Assembly (NCBI RefSeq): GCF_000429905.1
Contig: NZ_AUCT01000023.1
Location: forward strand, 1-64,000
Source: Desulfatibacillum aliphaticivorans DSM 15576
Lineage (GTDB): Bacteria; Desulfobacterota; Desulfobacteria; Desulfobacterales; Desulfatibacillaceae
Direction of reading: 5' to 3'
DNA: 64,000 nt
Positions within the stretch are counted from its first letter, which is position 1, and every line of letters begins with the position of its first letter. The notes under the pieces were generated by a model. The model searched no databases and was not told where the DNA came from. It was given only the letters and a program-made list of their open reading frames with translations. Both the position numbers and the translations under genes were made by a program. Of the stretch, positions 9,100 through 18,402 are shown piece by piece.

Positions 9100-11064
9100 A
9101 TGGCTCTCGATAAACCGGAAATCCTGGCCCCGGCAGGCGATAAAACCTGCTTTTTGGCCGCCGTGGCGGGCGGCGCCGACGCTGTATACATGGGGCTGAA
9201 GCATTTCTCCGCCCGCATGGCTGCACAAAATTTTTCCATGGCCGAACTGGCCCAGTTGCGGCATCTGGCCGACGAAAAAAATGTGCGCATGTACATTGCC
9301 ATGAACGTCATGGCCAAGTCCGGGGATCTGAACGCCGTGGGCAGGCAGGTGGACAAGCTCCGCCGCTACGCCAAGCCCGACGCTCTCATTGTCCAGGACC
9401 TGGGCGTGGCTGCTGCAGCCCGGCAGGCCGGATACGCCGGAGAAATCCACCTCTCCACCCTGGCCAACGTGACTCACCCGGCAGCCCTGCCCCTGGTGCA
9501 CGAAAAACTGGGGATCAACCGGGTGATCCTGCCCCGGGAGCTTTCCATCGACGAGATCAAACAATGCGACCAGGCCTGCCCCGACTCCATGACCCTGGAG
9601 GTCTTCGTCCATGGCGCCCTGTGTTACGGGGTTTCCGGCCGATGCTACTGGAGCACCTACCTGGGCGGAAAAAGCAGCCTGAGAGGCCGCTGCGTCCAGC
9701 CCTGTCGCAGAATGTACTCCCAGGGCGGGGGCAAGGCCCGGCTTTTTTCCTGCCAGGATTTGAGCATGGACGTGCTGGCCAAAATCATGCACGAAGCCCC
9801 CAAGGTGGCGGGCTGGAAGATCGAAGGCCGAAAAAAAGGGCCCCATTACGTGTATCACGCAACCAGGGCCTATAAACTGCTGCGGGACGACCCCGGCCCG
9901 GAAGAAAAAAAAGAAGCCCTGGCCTTGCTGGAAAGAGCCTTGGGCCGCCAGGGAACCCGGTACAATTTCCTGCCCCAGAGGCCCATCAGCGCGGTGGCGC
10001 CGGAAAAATCCACGGCTTCCGGCCTGCAGATCGGCAGGACCAAAAGAGAGCGCAAAGGATTCTCCATATCTTGCCGGGAAAAGCTCCTGGGCGGCGACGT
10101 GCTGCGCGTGGGCTTTGAAGACGAGCCCTGGCACCAGACCGTCCTGGTCCGCAAAAGGCAGCCCAAGGCCAAGCCCCTGCCCTGCTCCGCCGTAAAGGCT
10201 CTGCCGCCGGACAACACGCCCGTGTTTCTTATCGACCGGAAAGAGCCGGAGTTGATGCAGGAAATCAAGGAATTGCAGGCGAAAACGGACAAATTTCCCA
10301 GTCCGAAAATTGAGCCTTCCCAATTTTCCGTATACAAGCCCAAGCCCCATAAAGGGCGCGTACGCACCCAGACCATGCACGTGAATAGGCGGGCGCCCCA
10401 GGGCAGAATTCCCGGCAATCGCGGTCTTTGGCTGGATTCGTTCAATTTAAAAAGCGTTCCCCAAAAATCAGTGTCCGACATCTGGTGGTGGCTGCCGCCG
10501 GTGATCTGGCCCAACGAAGAGGAATGGTTCGCCGGCATGGTGGGCAAAGCCCTGGCCAAAGGCGCCAGAAAGTTCGTGGCCAACGCCCCCTGGCAGGCGG
10601 CTTTTCTGCAATCATCCAAAAAGCCGTTGGTCGCATGGGCCGGCCCCTTTTGCAATGCAGGCAATGTATTGGCAATTAACCAAATGAAAAAGCTGGATTT
10701 CAAAGGCGTGATTTTAAGCCCCGAACTCACCCGGGAGGATTATTTGAGGCTGCCCCGGGAAAGCCCCCTGCCCCTGGGAATCGTCACGGAAGGCTTGTGG
10801 CCCTTGTGCGTGTCCCGCACCATCGCCGAGGGAGTTAAGGAGGAATCCGCCATCACCAGCCCCATGAACGAAACCCTGTGGGTGAGAAAATACGGCCAGA
10901 ACTATTGGGTCTTTCCCGGCTGGCCCATGAGTCTGTCCGCGGAAAAGAAAACCCTGGCAAACGCGGGCTACGCCTTGTTCATCGCCATGCACGAGCCCTG
11001 GCCCAAGGCGGTTCCCCGCGCCAACCGCACCAGCCAGATCAATTGGAATTTGAAGCTGTTGTAG
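9100..11064 (+). CDS. Peptidase U32 family protein
   Basis: The N-terminal 300 residues form a U32 domain (EILAPAGDKTCFLAAVAGGA start). The family signature is complete near residues 166-185: LEVFVHGALCYGVSGRCYWS, followed by RGRCVQPCRR. Those cysteines bind a 4Fe-4S cluster in RNA-modifying and quinone-hydroxylating relatives (RlhA, TrhP, UbiU/V). The 654-residue length and a distinct C-terminal half (330-654) set it apart from the 300-450 residue forms. A peptidase role is doubtful; tRNA or rRNA hydroxylation is an alternative. AAGGAAAG precedes ATG 9100. Confidence 0.85.
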   Translation: MALDKPEILAPAGDKTCFLAAVAGGADAVYMGLKHFSARMAAQNFSMAELAQLRHLADEKNVRMYIAMNVMAKSGDLNAVGRQVDKLRRYAKPDALIVQDLGVAAAARQAGYAGEIHLSTLANVTHPAALPLVHEKLGINRVILPRELSIDEIKQCDQACPDSMTLEVFVHGALCYGVSGRCYWSTYLGGKSSLRGRCVQPCRRMYSQGGGKARLFSCQDLSMDVLAKIMHEAPKVAGWKIEGRKKGPHYVYHATRAYKLLRDDPGPEEKKEALALLERALGRQGTRYNFLPQRPISAVAPEKSTASGLQIGRTKRERKGFSISCREKLLGGDVLRVGFEDEPWHQTVLVRKRQPKAKPLPCSAVKALPPDNTPVFLIDRKEPELMQEIKELQAKTDKFPSPKIEPSQFSVYKPKPHKGRVRTQTMHVNRRAPQGRIPGNRGLWLDSFNLKSVPQKSVSDIWWWLPPVIWPNEEEWFAGMVGKALAKGARKFVANAPWQAAFLQSSKKPLVAWAGPFCNAGNVLAINQMKKLDFKGVILSPELTREDYLRLPRESPLPLGIVTEGLWPLCVSRTIAEGVKEESAITSPMNETLWVRKYGQNYWVFPGWPMSLSAEKKTLANAGYALFIAMHEPWPKAVPRANRTSQINWNLKLL

Positions 11065-11094
11065 ATGAAAATCGAGGTTAGACGGCCATGCTAT

Positions 11095-11463
11095 TCATGT
11101 TGTTATTATGATCAAATGAATCAAACCGATCAGCGCCGCAGCCCCCATGATAATCCGTGAAACGGAATTGGCGAACTCGTTTTTGTCGTGCCCCTTAAGC
11201 AGAAGATGCAGGCCCAGGTGCACCACAAGAAAGCCGTCCACCACCGCTTGGAACCAAAACTGCACCGTGTCCGAGGGATGCCCGGCCAAAATCAGCAGCA
11301 GCAGAAACAATGGGATGTGGGCCAGGGCGAAGGCGGGATAAGCCACTTCCTCCCTAAGCCTGGACAGGCCGGGGAACATCCGCCATTCGTGCCGGTGGAT
11401 GGCGTCCAGTTCGTGGACGAATAAAAGAGACAAGCCGCAATAAAAAAGAATCTCCGCCGCCAT
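11095..11463 (-). CDS. Small four-helix membrane protein (DUF6713-like)
   Basis: A 122-residue protein with four predicted membrane helices and a conserved-looking FVHELDAIHRHEWRM motif after the first helix. This pattern matches the DUF6713 family as I recall it; no function is known. AAGGAG upstream of ATG 11463 supports the start. It converges on the U32 gene with about 30 bp between them. Confidence 0.65.
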   Translation of the reverse strand: MAAEILFYCGLSLLFVHELDAIHRHEWRMFPGLSRLREEVAYPAFALAHIPLFLLLLILAGHPSDTVQFWFQAVVDGFLVVHLGLHLLLKGHDKNEFANSVSRIIMGAAALIGLIHLIIITT

Positions 11464-11535
11464 GGCCCTGCTCCTTGCTTGTTAAGATGATCCGCATACA
11501 ATCTGCGCGAAGAATAGGGTAGCTTAGCAGCCCCT

Positions 11536-11568
11536 AAAAAGCAAGGGGCCTCCCGGCCGGGAAGCCCC
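11536..11568 (-). terminator. Rho-independent terminator of the GltS gene
   Basis: GGGGCCTCCC and GGGAAGCCCC pair around a GGCC loop (11545-11568). On the minus strand a TTGCTTTTT run follows. It lies 50 bp past the GltS stop codon. Confidence 0.8.
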
Positions 11569-11618
11569 CATATTCATTCCGTCATATTTGGATGCACGCC
11601 GACGAGGCTATGCGCCTA

Positions 11619-13010
11619 TCACTCCTTGCGCAACTTTAATCGGCTGTAAATTACTGCGCCGACTATACACGCCGCACACACCCCGCCTGTCAGGCAGAAT
11701 ATGGCGAAGGAGTTTGGCAGCAATTTGATCACCGGCAGCAGCAGGGCGTAGCAAACCAGGGTGGCCAGGGCGTAGCTGATGGAAAAATCCTTCAACACCG
11801 GCGTGGACAGGTTGGAGTCGCAAATCCTCAGCAAGAGAATGCCCGTCATGATAACGCCCGTGCTCTGTCCGAAAAGGGCGATGCTGCGCTCGAACTCGTA
11901 ATCCTTGAACAAGCGAATTCCCAGCACCATAATGATCAAATACACCATGAGCAGCCCCAGGATGAACATGACGATCATGGGAACGGCGTACTTGAGGACG
12001 GCGCTCACCGGCAGGCTGGCAATAGCCGCCACAATGGAATAATCCACCAAAAGGGACGCGAACTTTGTTTTGATTCTTCCGTCGATAAGAAAGCCCAGGT
12101 CCAGCCTTTTAATAATGTTGTTCACTATCAGCATCAGGGCGATGGCGTAAGCCCATTCGGCGATGTTGGAAAGCAGGGGCACGTGATGCGCTTTGAGAAA
12201 AGCCACCAGCACGTAAGAAACCCCGCATACTCCCAGGATGATGGCCACATGCAGGGCCAGGGAGTCCACGGAGGAGGAATGAGTTGTTTCGCGGCACACT
12301 GCGGTTTGTTCATCCAGACGCTGCTGGTAGCCCTTGCGCATTTCCTCGGGCAGGTCTCTGGGATCGGTCAGGTTGCTGATTTTGTTTTTCCGGGCCGCGA
12401 TATTGATGAAAATCATCCCGAACAGGATGCCGAAGACCAGCCCCACGGTGGCGGACGTGACGGCCACGCCCTGGGCCACTTCCCAGGCCGGTTGATTCAG
12501 CTTTTGCAGGATGTTTCCGATAAGCCCGGCCGTTCCGTGGCCGCCGAAAAAGCCGAGCGCCAGCTCCATGCCAAAGGCCGGGTAGATTTCCAGTTCCGGC
12601 ATGATGCGGGAAAAAACCATTTTTGTGGCGAATCCCAAAGCGAAGAGCCCGAACGCGCAGCCCACGCTTAATAGAAACATGGGCAGCACCTGGCTTTTCT
12701 GCTTTTTGTCCAAAGGCGTCTGCATGGGGTCCAACCCAAGCCCCAAAGGCACGGACGCGATAATGGGCAGAATCAGTATGCCGGGAATCAATGCAAAGTC
12801 CTTGATGAATTCGTCCGGTATGGGCAGGACGGCGTGCGTCTTCAAAACCACGGGGCCCAGCAAAAGGCCTAAAAATCCGCCGATTACCGACGCGGGAAGA
12901 AACAGGTTCTGAAACAGTTTGATTTTAGCTCGCAGAAAAAAACCGGCCAGCAGCAATCCGCTGAGGATGCTGAATTCCTGAACCAAACGGGTGAAAAGTT
13001 CTGACGTCAT
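11619..13010 (-). CDS. gltS: Sodium/glutamate symporter family protein
   Basis: A 463-residue protein with 11-12 hydrophobic segments matching the GltS family: an N-terminal half (LPASVIGGFLGLLLGP, GFFGGHGTAGLIGNIL) and a C-terminal half (ALFGQSTGVIMTGILLLRI) with the paired Gly-rich re-entrant loops. It probably imports glutamate or a related dicarboxylate with Na+. GGGAGG before ATG 13010 supports the start, and a terminator follows at 11536-11568. The 271-bp gap to the acyl-CoA dehydrogenase allows its own promoter. It lies directly downstream of a glutaconate-type CoA-transferase operon, so a dicarboxylate substrate linked to that pathway is a fair inference. Confidence 0.85.
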   Translation of the reverse strand: MTSELFTRLVQEFSILSGLLLAGFFLRAKIKLFQNLFLPASVIGGFLGLLLGPVVLKTHAVLPIPDEFIKDFALIPGILILPIIASVPLGLGLDPMQTPLDKKQKSQVLPMFLLSVGCAFGLFALGFATKMVFSRIMPELEIYPAFGMELALGFFGGHGTAGLIGNILQKLNQPAWEVAQGVAVTSATVGLVFGILFGMIFINIAARKNKISNLTDPRDLPEEMRKGYQQRLDEQTAVCRETTHSSSVDSLALHVAIILGVCGVSYVLVAFLKAHHVPLLSNIAEWAYAIALMLIVNNIIKRLDLGFLIDGRIKTKFASLLVDYSIVAAIASLPVSAVLKYAVPMIVMFILGLLMVYLIIMVLGIRLFKDYEFERSIALFGQSTGVIMTGILLLRICDSNLSTPVLKDFSISYALATLVCYALLLPVIKLLPNSFAIFCLTGGVCAACIVGAVIYSRLKLRKE

Positions 13011-13281
13011 TGGCGCCTCCCCTGGATGTATTTGGTTAGACAGGCCTTGGCCCTTTGCGGGGCCGCCCCTGTATTGACGGAAGGGAAGAGGAGCGTTTAC
13101 CCCCTCTGATGCTGCGCTAAAGTCCTTTGCCTGGCGTATAAAGATTTAAAACCGAAAAGATTTCCTGCGGCATGGTATCCCCCCCTCGCCTTGAACCTTG
13201 TGCGTCACGGCGCCGCGCCGGAGAAGGCGAAGCCCCCCCCCGGCATGGCGACCGTTAAAAGTCTGTTAAAAGTCTTGTTTA

Positions 13282-14442
13282 CTAAGCCCGCTGATTGAAG
13301 CGGCGGCCGAATAACACGCTGGCTATGGTGACCCGGAGCATTTGCAGGCTTCCTCCCGCCACCTGCCACGCTCTGGCGTCCCGCACCATTCTTTCCAGGG
13401 GGTAGTCCGTGCTGTAACCGTATCCCCCGAGGATTTGCAGGGCGGCGTCGGTCACTTCCTTGACCATTTCGTTGGCGTAGCACTTGCCCATGGAGGCCTC
13501 GTAAATGGAGGGCAGGCCCTGCCCAGCCCCGGACGCGGCCCGGTAGACCAGCAGCCTGGCGGCATCCAGTTTCATGGCCATGTCCGCGAAGGTGAACTGC
13601 AGGCCCTGGAACTCGCAGATAGGCCTGCCGAATGCCTGGCGCTCCATGGCGTAACGGCGGGCTTCCTCAAAGGCGCCGCCGGCCGTTCCCAGGCACATGG
13701 CCGCGTTGCCGCAGCGCTCGATGTCAAAGGCCAGCATGAGCTTTCCGAAGTCTCCGGCTTTTATCACTACGTTTTCCTTGGGGATTTTTACGTTGTCGAA
13801 ATACAGGGCGCAGGATGGCATGCCGCGCAATCCCAAAAACACCTCCTGCTTGCCAAAGGTGAATCCCTCGGCGCCGCTTTCCACCAGCACCGCGCCAATG
13901 CCTTTATGCCCCTTGATCCCCTCGAACCGGGTATAGACCAAATAATGGCTGGCCATGCCTCCGCCGGTGATGAACACCTTGGTTCCGTTCAGGACGTAGT
14001 GACCGTCTTTCTCCTCCACGTTGGTATCCAGGCTGGTAAGGTCGGAGCCGGCCTGGGGCTCGGTCATGCATACGGAGACGCTCAGGTCTCCCGAGCATAC
14101 GCCGGGGATCACGGCTTTTTTCTGCTCTTCGGTCCCGAACAGGCTGATCACCCGGGCCGGCCCCACATTGGACTCAAACACGGGAGCCGCGATCATGGGG
14201 CTGAACTTGGCAAGCTCTTCAATGGCCAGGATCGCCGTAAGGGCGTCCATGTCCGCGCCGCCGTGCTCGGCCGAAAGGGTCATGCCAAGCAAATCCATCT
14301 GGGCGTATTTTTTCATGAGTTCGTGGGGGAACTCGCCGGTTTTGTCGATTTCAACGGCCAGCTCCTTAAAATTTTCGCGTTTTCCCATGTCCCGGAGGCT
14401 TTCCAGCAACATGGCTTGTTCTTTGGATAGCGAGAAATCCAT
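13282..14442 (-). CDS. Acyl-CoA dehydrogenase, catalytic Glu at the isovaleryl-type position
   Basis: Flavin acyl-CoA dehydrogenase of 386 residues. FAD/substrate motifs are clear: VCMTEPQAGSDL near 124-135, FITGGGMA near 158, and RQAFGRPICEFQGLQ. At the usual catalytic position (YEGT in short- and medium-chain enzymes) the sequence reads VAGGS, so that Glu is absent. Glu242 in AFDIERCG aligns with the alternative catalytic Glu of isovaleryl-CoA dehydrogenase, so activity is still expected, perhaps on branched or bulky acyl-CoA. AAGGAG precedes ATG 14442. It is the last gene of the CoA-transferase operon, 48 bp after the MmgE/PrpD gene. Confidence 0.88.
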   Translation of the reverse strand: MDFSLSKEQAMLLESLRDMGKRENFKELAVEIDKTGEFPHELMKKYAQMDLLGMTLSAEHGGADMDALTAILAIEELAKFSPMIAAPVFESNVGPARVISLFGTEEQKKAVIPGVCSGDLSVSVCMTEPQAGSDLTSLDTNVEEKDGHYVLNGTKVFITGGGMASHYLVYTRFEGIKGHKGIGAVLVESGAEGFTFGKQEVFLGLRGMPSCALYFDNVKIPKENVVIKAGDFGKLMLAFDIERCGNAAMCLGTAGGAFEEARRYAMERQAFGRPICEFQGLQFTFADMAMKLDAARLLVYRAASGAGQGLPSIYEASMGKCYANEMVKEVTDAALQILGGYGYSTDYPLERMVRDARAWQVAGGSLQMLRVTIASVLFGRRFNQRA

Positions 14443-14490
14443 TTATATCTCCTTGCAGCAAAATTTAACGAAATAACAAACTATTAAAAA

Positions 14491-15876
14491 TCAGATCATG
14501 GCCGCCAGCTCCCGGACGTCATCCATCTTTTCCAGGTTGAGGACAGCTTCTCCGATGCGCTCCATCTTGGCGTCATCCCTGTGGCCGGAGAATCTTTTCA
14601 GCTTGTCCAGGACGTCTCCGTATTCCATGGGATCCCTGGGATCTCCCTTGGGGATGTCCACTTGCTTCACAAGCTCCGTCCCGTCTTTCAGACGGATCAT
14701 CACCCGGCTGGACGTTTTTTCGGGATAAGCGGCGTTCAACTCGTCGTCCGCCTCTACCGTCACTTTTCGGGAAAACGCCACAAGCTCTTTGTCGGCCAGG
14801 CGCTTTTCCGTAAGCTGGGAAGGCCCCAGGTCGCCGTCAAACAGGCATGCGGAAACCACGTAGGGGATGGAAAACTGGGCGGAGACAAAGGTGTCTTCCG
14901 GCGCGATTTGCTTGCCCACGGCCAGTTGGGCGATGCCGTAAGTGAAAACCTTGATGGATTCCACGGCTGCCGGATCTATTTTGCTCTCCCTACAAAGGCC
15001 GAGAGTCGCCTGGGCGGCCCCGTGGGTGTGGCGGCAGGCGGTGTAGGGCTTAAAGTAAACGTCTTCCAGGGAATACGGCTCGCCCAAGTTTTGCACGAGC
15101 CTGTTTAGGGTGGGATCGGCGGCCGTGGTGATCTTGGCGAACCCGCCGTTCAGGTGGGAGCCTTCCACAATATAAGGCGCGCCGGTGATGTTTCGTTGAG
15201 CTAGGCCCGCGGCCATAAGGCCTGCGCTGGCGGATTGGCCGCCTTGAACGATTTTGACGGTAAAGCCGCCCATGAGGGTTTCGGCCGTGGATATGGGCAG
15301 CAAATATCCTGCATTGCCGAACGCCGAAGCCATGACCGCCGGTTCGAAATCAAGCAGCCTGCCCGCGGCGGCGGCCGCGCCGAAGGTTCCACAGGTTCCG
15401 GTGGGTAAAAAGCCTCCCAGGGTGTGCCAGGGATGCATGGCCGCGGCGATTCGGTCGGCGGCTTCGTATCCGGCGGCGATGGCTTCGATCACCTTTTTTC
15501 CGTCCAGGCCTTTGCTTTCGGCCAGGGCCAAAGCCGCCGGAATGACGGACACGCCCGGGTGATTTCCGCCAAACCGCACCCCGTCCTGGGCCTCGATGGC
15601 TTCGGCGGCGGTTCCGTTAATAAAAGCGGCGTTGTGGATGTCGGTCCTGAAGCCGCAGCCGAAAGCCGAGGCGGCGCCGCTGGTTCCCAGGGATTTGATG
15701 TATTCCACGACCTGGTTTACGGCGTCCATCTCCAAAGAGCCGTAGATGTTGGCGATATAATCAAGGATGCAGAGCTTGGCTTTGAGCGCAATTTCCGCGG
15801 GCAAAGCCTCAAACCGGATGTTTGCGCAAAACGCGGCCAGTTGCTCCGTGTATTTAACTTCTTCAGGTGCATTCAT
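14491..15876 (-). CDS. MmgE/PrpD family protein
   Basis: A 461-residue protein of the 2-methylcitrate dehydratase / cis-aconitate decarboxylase superfamily. Visible family blocks are the N-terminal LCILDYIANIYGS, GFRTDIHNAAFINGTAAEA, the HPGVSVIPAALALAE segment, and KPYTACRHTHGAAQA with the conserved Tyr-Cys-His. The family covers several dicarboxylate and tricarboxylate lyases, so the substrate cannot be named. GGGAGG six bases before ATG 15876 decides the start over an in-frame ATG at 15897. It lies between the CoA-transferase and acyl-CoA dehydrogenase genes, suggesting it dehydrates or decarboxylates an intermediate of the same pathway. Confidence 0.85.
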   Translation of the reverse strand: MNAPEEVKYTEQLAAFCANIRFEALPAEIALKAKLCILDYIANIYGSLEMDAVNQVVEYIKSLGTSGAASAFGCGFRTDIHNAAFINGTAAEAIEAQDGVRFGGNHPGVSVIPAALALAESKGLDGKKVIEAIAAGYEAADRIAAAMHPWHTLGGFLPTGTCGTFGAAAAAGRLLDFEPAVMASAFGNAGYLLPISTAETLMGGFTVKIVQGGQSASAGLMAAGLAQRNITGAPYIVEGSHLNGGFAKITTAADPTLNRLVQNLGEPYSLEDVYFKPYTACRHTHGAAQATLGLCRESKIDPAAVESIKVFTYGIAQLAVGKQIAPEDTFVSAQFSIPYVVSACLFDGDLGPSQLTEKRLADKELVAFSRKVTVEADDELNAAYPEKTSSRVMIRLKDGTELVKQVDIPKGDPRDPMEYGDVLDKLKRFSGHRDDAKMERIGEAVLNLEKMDDVRELAAMI

Positions 15877-15933
15877 AGACAACCTCCCATTTTTCAAGGC
15901 CGGAAAGGCGGTTCAATGCATTAGACGGCGACG

Positions 15934-16734
15934 CTATACATATCCTTTTTTCTCGTAGATGGAGATCATGCGGAAGGGGTCCAATTTCTCCCGGAGCGCC
16001 CTCAACTCCTCCTCCGTGGGGGGCAAGGTTTCGTGAACCGAATCCGAAACCTTCAAATCCCACGGGGTGTTGTCCCTGATCTCCTCAATGGTGCTGCCGG
16101 GATGGTACGAGGCCAGGTAGGCCTCCTTGGTATCCTTGTCAAAACGCAGCACCGCCTTGTTGGTGATAAGCACATGAGGGCCGGTGTTTTCCGGCATGCC
16201 CCATTTTTCCCGGGCGCCCGGGCCGTCGATGTAGCCGGGCGTGGTGATGAAATCCACCTTATGGGCCAGCCTGCGTTTGTCGTGCAGGGCGATGATGAGG
16301 GTCTTCCTGGCCAGGCAGCCGATAGGATTGGCGCCCCCGCTGCCGGGAAGGCGGGTTTTCGGCGCCTCGTAAGGGCCGATGACCGTGGTGTTGATGTTCC
16401 CGAACCGGTCCACCTGGCTGCCTGATAAAAACCCCACGTCCACATGGCCTGCCTGAAGCAGCATGCCCATGATGTCCACCAGGCCGCCGATCATGGCGGC
16501 TCCGGGGTTCAGGCAGGGATCGCCCACGGAAAGCGCCGGCCTTTTGGGCTGGGCGTCGATCACGCCGGACTCCTGCATCAAAACCGCATTGGGCGCATGG
16601 GTGTATTTGGCGATGTTGGCCGACATGGTGGGGAACCCCGTGCCCACGATCACCACATTGTTATCCTCAATCTCCCGGGCGCCGCAGCACGCCATAAGCT
16701 CGGGCTTGATATAATCTCCGGAAAAATCGCTCAT
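15934..16734 (-). CDS. Glutaconate-type CoA-transferase, subunit B
   Basis: Class I CoA-transferase beta subunit, 266 residues. The segment IVGTGFPTMSANIAKYTHAP followed by NAVLMQESG matches GctB; the Glu in QESG (residue 55 with this start) falls where the CoA-thioester-forming catalytic Glu lies in glutaconate CoA-transferase. I use ATG 16734, since AAAGGAGA is correctly spaced for it and overlaps the alternative ATG 16740. It follows subunit A by 33 bp. The acid substrate is inferred to be a dicarboxylate; the 3-oxoacid transferases have a different motif. Confidence 0.85.
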   Translation of the reverse strand: MSDFSGDYIKPELMACCGAREIEDNNVVIVGTGFPTMSANIAKYTHAPNAVLMQESGVIDAQPKRPALSVGDPCLNPGAAMIGGLVDIMGMLLQAGHVDVGFLSGSQVDRFGNINTTVIGPYEAPKTRLPGSGGANPIGCLARKTLIIALHDKRRLAHKVDFITTPGYIDGPGAREKWGMPENTGPHVLITNKAVLRFDKDTKEAYLASYHPGSTIEEIRDNTPWDLKVSDSVHETLPPTEEELRALREKLDPFRMISIYEKKGYV

Positions 16735-16767
16735 TTTCATTCTCCTTTTGCAGCAGATGAGATTCCC

Positions 16768-17703
16768 TTAATAGGCGTAGCTTACGGGAAAGCTGTAATC
16801 GAACTCGGCGCCCAGTTTTTTGTAGGCTTCGTATCCGAACTTTTGGATGTAGTGCTGGATATACGCGGTGCGATCCTCCATCCCATACACCCACTCATCC
16901 AAAAAAGCCTTGAACCCCTCCTCCGTGTTGGAGGCCTGCTGGTAAAGATATCCGAACGAGAAATCCGCGTCGTAAAAGCCCGGCGTGTAACCGGGATGAG
17001 AGCCGTAGGGTTCTTCCACCACCGCAACCACTCTGCCGCCCGGCACGATGGTCCGGGAAGGGTCTTTGCCCACGGTCTCGCGGCTTACGATTCTCTCGCA
17101 TGACACGATGACCTTTTTGGATGCGTTGGCCCCGTACATGCAATCCCCACCGATTCCCCACATCTGGGCGTTGCCGAACTCGTCCGCCTGCTGCACATGG
17201 ATGATGCCCACGTCAGGATTCAAAGCCGGAACCAGGATGGTGGGCCTGCCGTCAAAGGGGGATTCGATCAGCTTGTACTTGTCCTCCCCCATGAACGACT
17301 TGACCTTAAGAAGGTCGCTGCCCGCCATGTCCCGGATGGGAACGAAAGGCATGCCCATGGCGCCGGCCATGAGCATCATGGGCAGGGCCAGGTTGGTGTA
17401 CTCCTCCAACTCAATCTTACGGGGAATCCCCTTTTCCAAAGAGCGGCGGAAGCATCGGCCGAGACCGTACACTCCCAGAGAAAGAAAGGTTGCAATAAAA
17501 CGTTTGACGCATCCCGCTCCGATCATCATGTCAAAATCATCCGCCGCATTGCTGCGGGTGATGGTCAGATCCGTAATCCTCTGACGGATGATTTCATGAA
17601 TGGCGGAAAATGGAGTGCGGCAAACATAGCCGCCAATGAACAGAAAATCTCCGCTGCGCACATTGGCTGCTATGGCCTCCTTCATGGACATGACTTTGCT
17701 CAT
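16768..17703 (-). CDS. Glutaconate-type CoA-transferase, subunit A
   Basis: Alpha subunit of a class I CoA-transferase, 311 residues. Typical blocks are MKEAIAANVRSGDFLFIGGY near the start, TITRSNAADDFDMMIGAGCV, and the central LNPDVGIIHVQQADEFGNAQ. GGAGGCGACTT directly before ATG 17703 marks the start; the frame extends 12 codons further without a site. It is the first enzyme gene of a minus-strand operon (A, B, MmgE/PrpD, acyl-CoA dehydrogenase) and lies 96 bp downstream of a PadR regulator on the same strand. Confidence 0.85.
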   Translation of the reverse strand: MSKVMSMKEAIAANVRSGDFLFIGGYVCRTPFSAIHEIIRQRITDLTITRSNAADDFDMMIGAGCVKRFIATFLSLGVYGLGRCFRRSLEKGIPRKIELEEYTNLALPMMLMAGAMGMPFVPIRDMAGSDLLKVKSFMGEDKYKLIESPFDGRPTILVPALNPDVGIIHVQQADEFGNAQMWGIGGDCMYGANASKKVIVSCERIVSRETVGKDPSRTIVPGGRVVAVVEEPYGSHPGYTPGFYDADFSFGYLYQQASNTEEGFKAFLDEWVYGMEDRTAYIQHYIQKFGYEAYKKLGAEFDYSFPVSYAY

Positions 17704-17799
17704 AAGTCGCCTCCTCCCAAACCGACTGCAAAATTCCAAACATCCATTCCCAAAGGAATTGGGTGATTATTCAATTCCGGCGGACGGCCCGCCGATTTC

Positions 17800-18336
17800 T
17801 TATTGATCCTGAACCTCGGCCGCGACCTTTTGGCGGGTTTCCTTCAGCCAGGCCAGCATCATTTTGTTCATTTCAATGCCCAGTTCGGCCAATTGATTGA
17901 CAAAAACGTCCTTGGTCCGCCATTTTTCCTTTTTGGAAAGCCGGCCGGCCAGGTCCCATTCGTAGGCTGTAATTTGCTCGTCTATAAGCTCCAGAGCGCG
18001 TTCCTTGTCCCCGAATCCGAAAAAAACGAACCGCATCAAAAAGGGATCGCGCAACAGCATGCTTCTTTCCGGCGAACCGGCCAGCCATTCCTGAAACGCA
18101 TCCCGCCCCGCCTCGGTCAGGGAGTACAGTTTTTTCGGCGGCCCTTTTTTGCCGTTCTGGACCTCTTCCCGCATGGATATGAGGCCTTCCTGCTCCAGTT
18201 TTTTCAGGTTGGGATAAATCTGCCCGTAGTTTACGGACCACATATACCCGAAATTCTTCTCAATATGCTCTTTGATACGGTATCCGTGCATGTCTTCGTA
18301 ATGAAGCAGGCCGAGGATGGAGTATTTAACCGACAT
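17800..18336 (-). CDS. PadR family transcriptional regulator
   Basis: A 178-residue PadR protein: the N-terminal winged helix (VKYSILGLLHYEDMHGYRIK, then WSVNYGQIYPNLKKLEQEGL) is characteristic, with a C-terminal helical dimerisation domain. GGAGAAAATC precedes ATG 18336. The gene heads the CoA-transferase operon, and a perfect palindrome at 18371-18402 lies 35 bp upstream of its start, so autoregulation and control of the operon are likely. PadR proteins often respond to aromatic acids, but no ligand can be read from the sequence. Confidence 0.88.
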   Translation of the reverse strand: MSVKYSILGLLHYEDMHGYRIKEHIEKNFGYMWSVNYGQIYPNLKKLEQEGLISMREEVQNGKKGPPKKLYSLTEAGRDAFQEWLAGSPERSMLLRDPFLMRFVFFGFGDKERALELIDEQITAYEWDLAGRLSKKEKWRTKDVFVNQLAELGIEMNKMMLAWLKETRQKVAAEVQDQ

Positions 18337-18370
18337 GATTTTCTCCGTAGGGGGATTGGCTTTGAAAGCA

Positions 18371-18402
18371 ATATATACTTTCAATATATTAAAAGTATAT
18401 AT
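18371..18402 (-). promoter_or_regulatory. Candidate PadR operator
   Basis: Perfect inverted repeat: ATATATACTTT (18371-18381), 10-nt AT-rich spacer, AAAGTATATAT (18392-18402). It lies 35 bp upstream of the PadR start. PadR operators commonly carry ATAC/GTAT-type half sites with this spacing; binding here is inferred. Confidence 0.7.

Noticed and set aside
13342..14430. 362-codon plus-strand frame opposite the acyl-CoA dehydrogenase
   Set aside because: Gly/His/Gln-rich shadow of a clear enzyme gene on the other strand.
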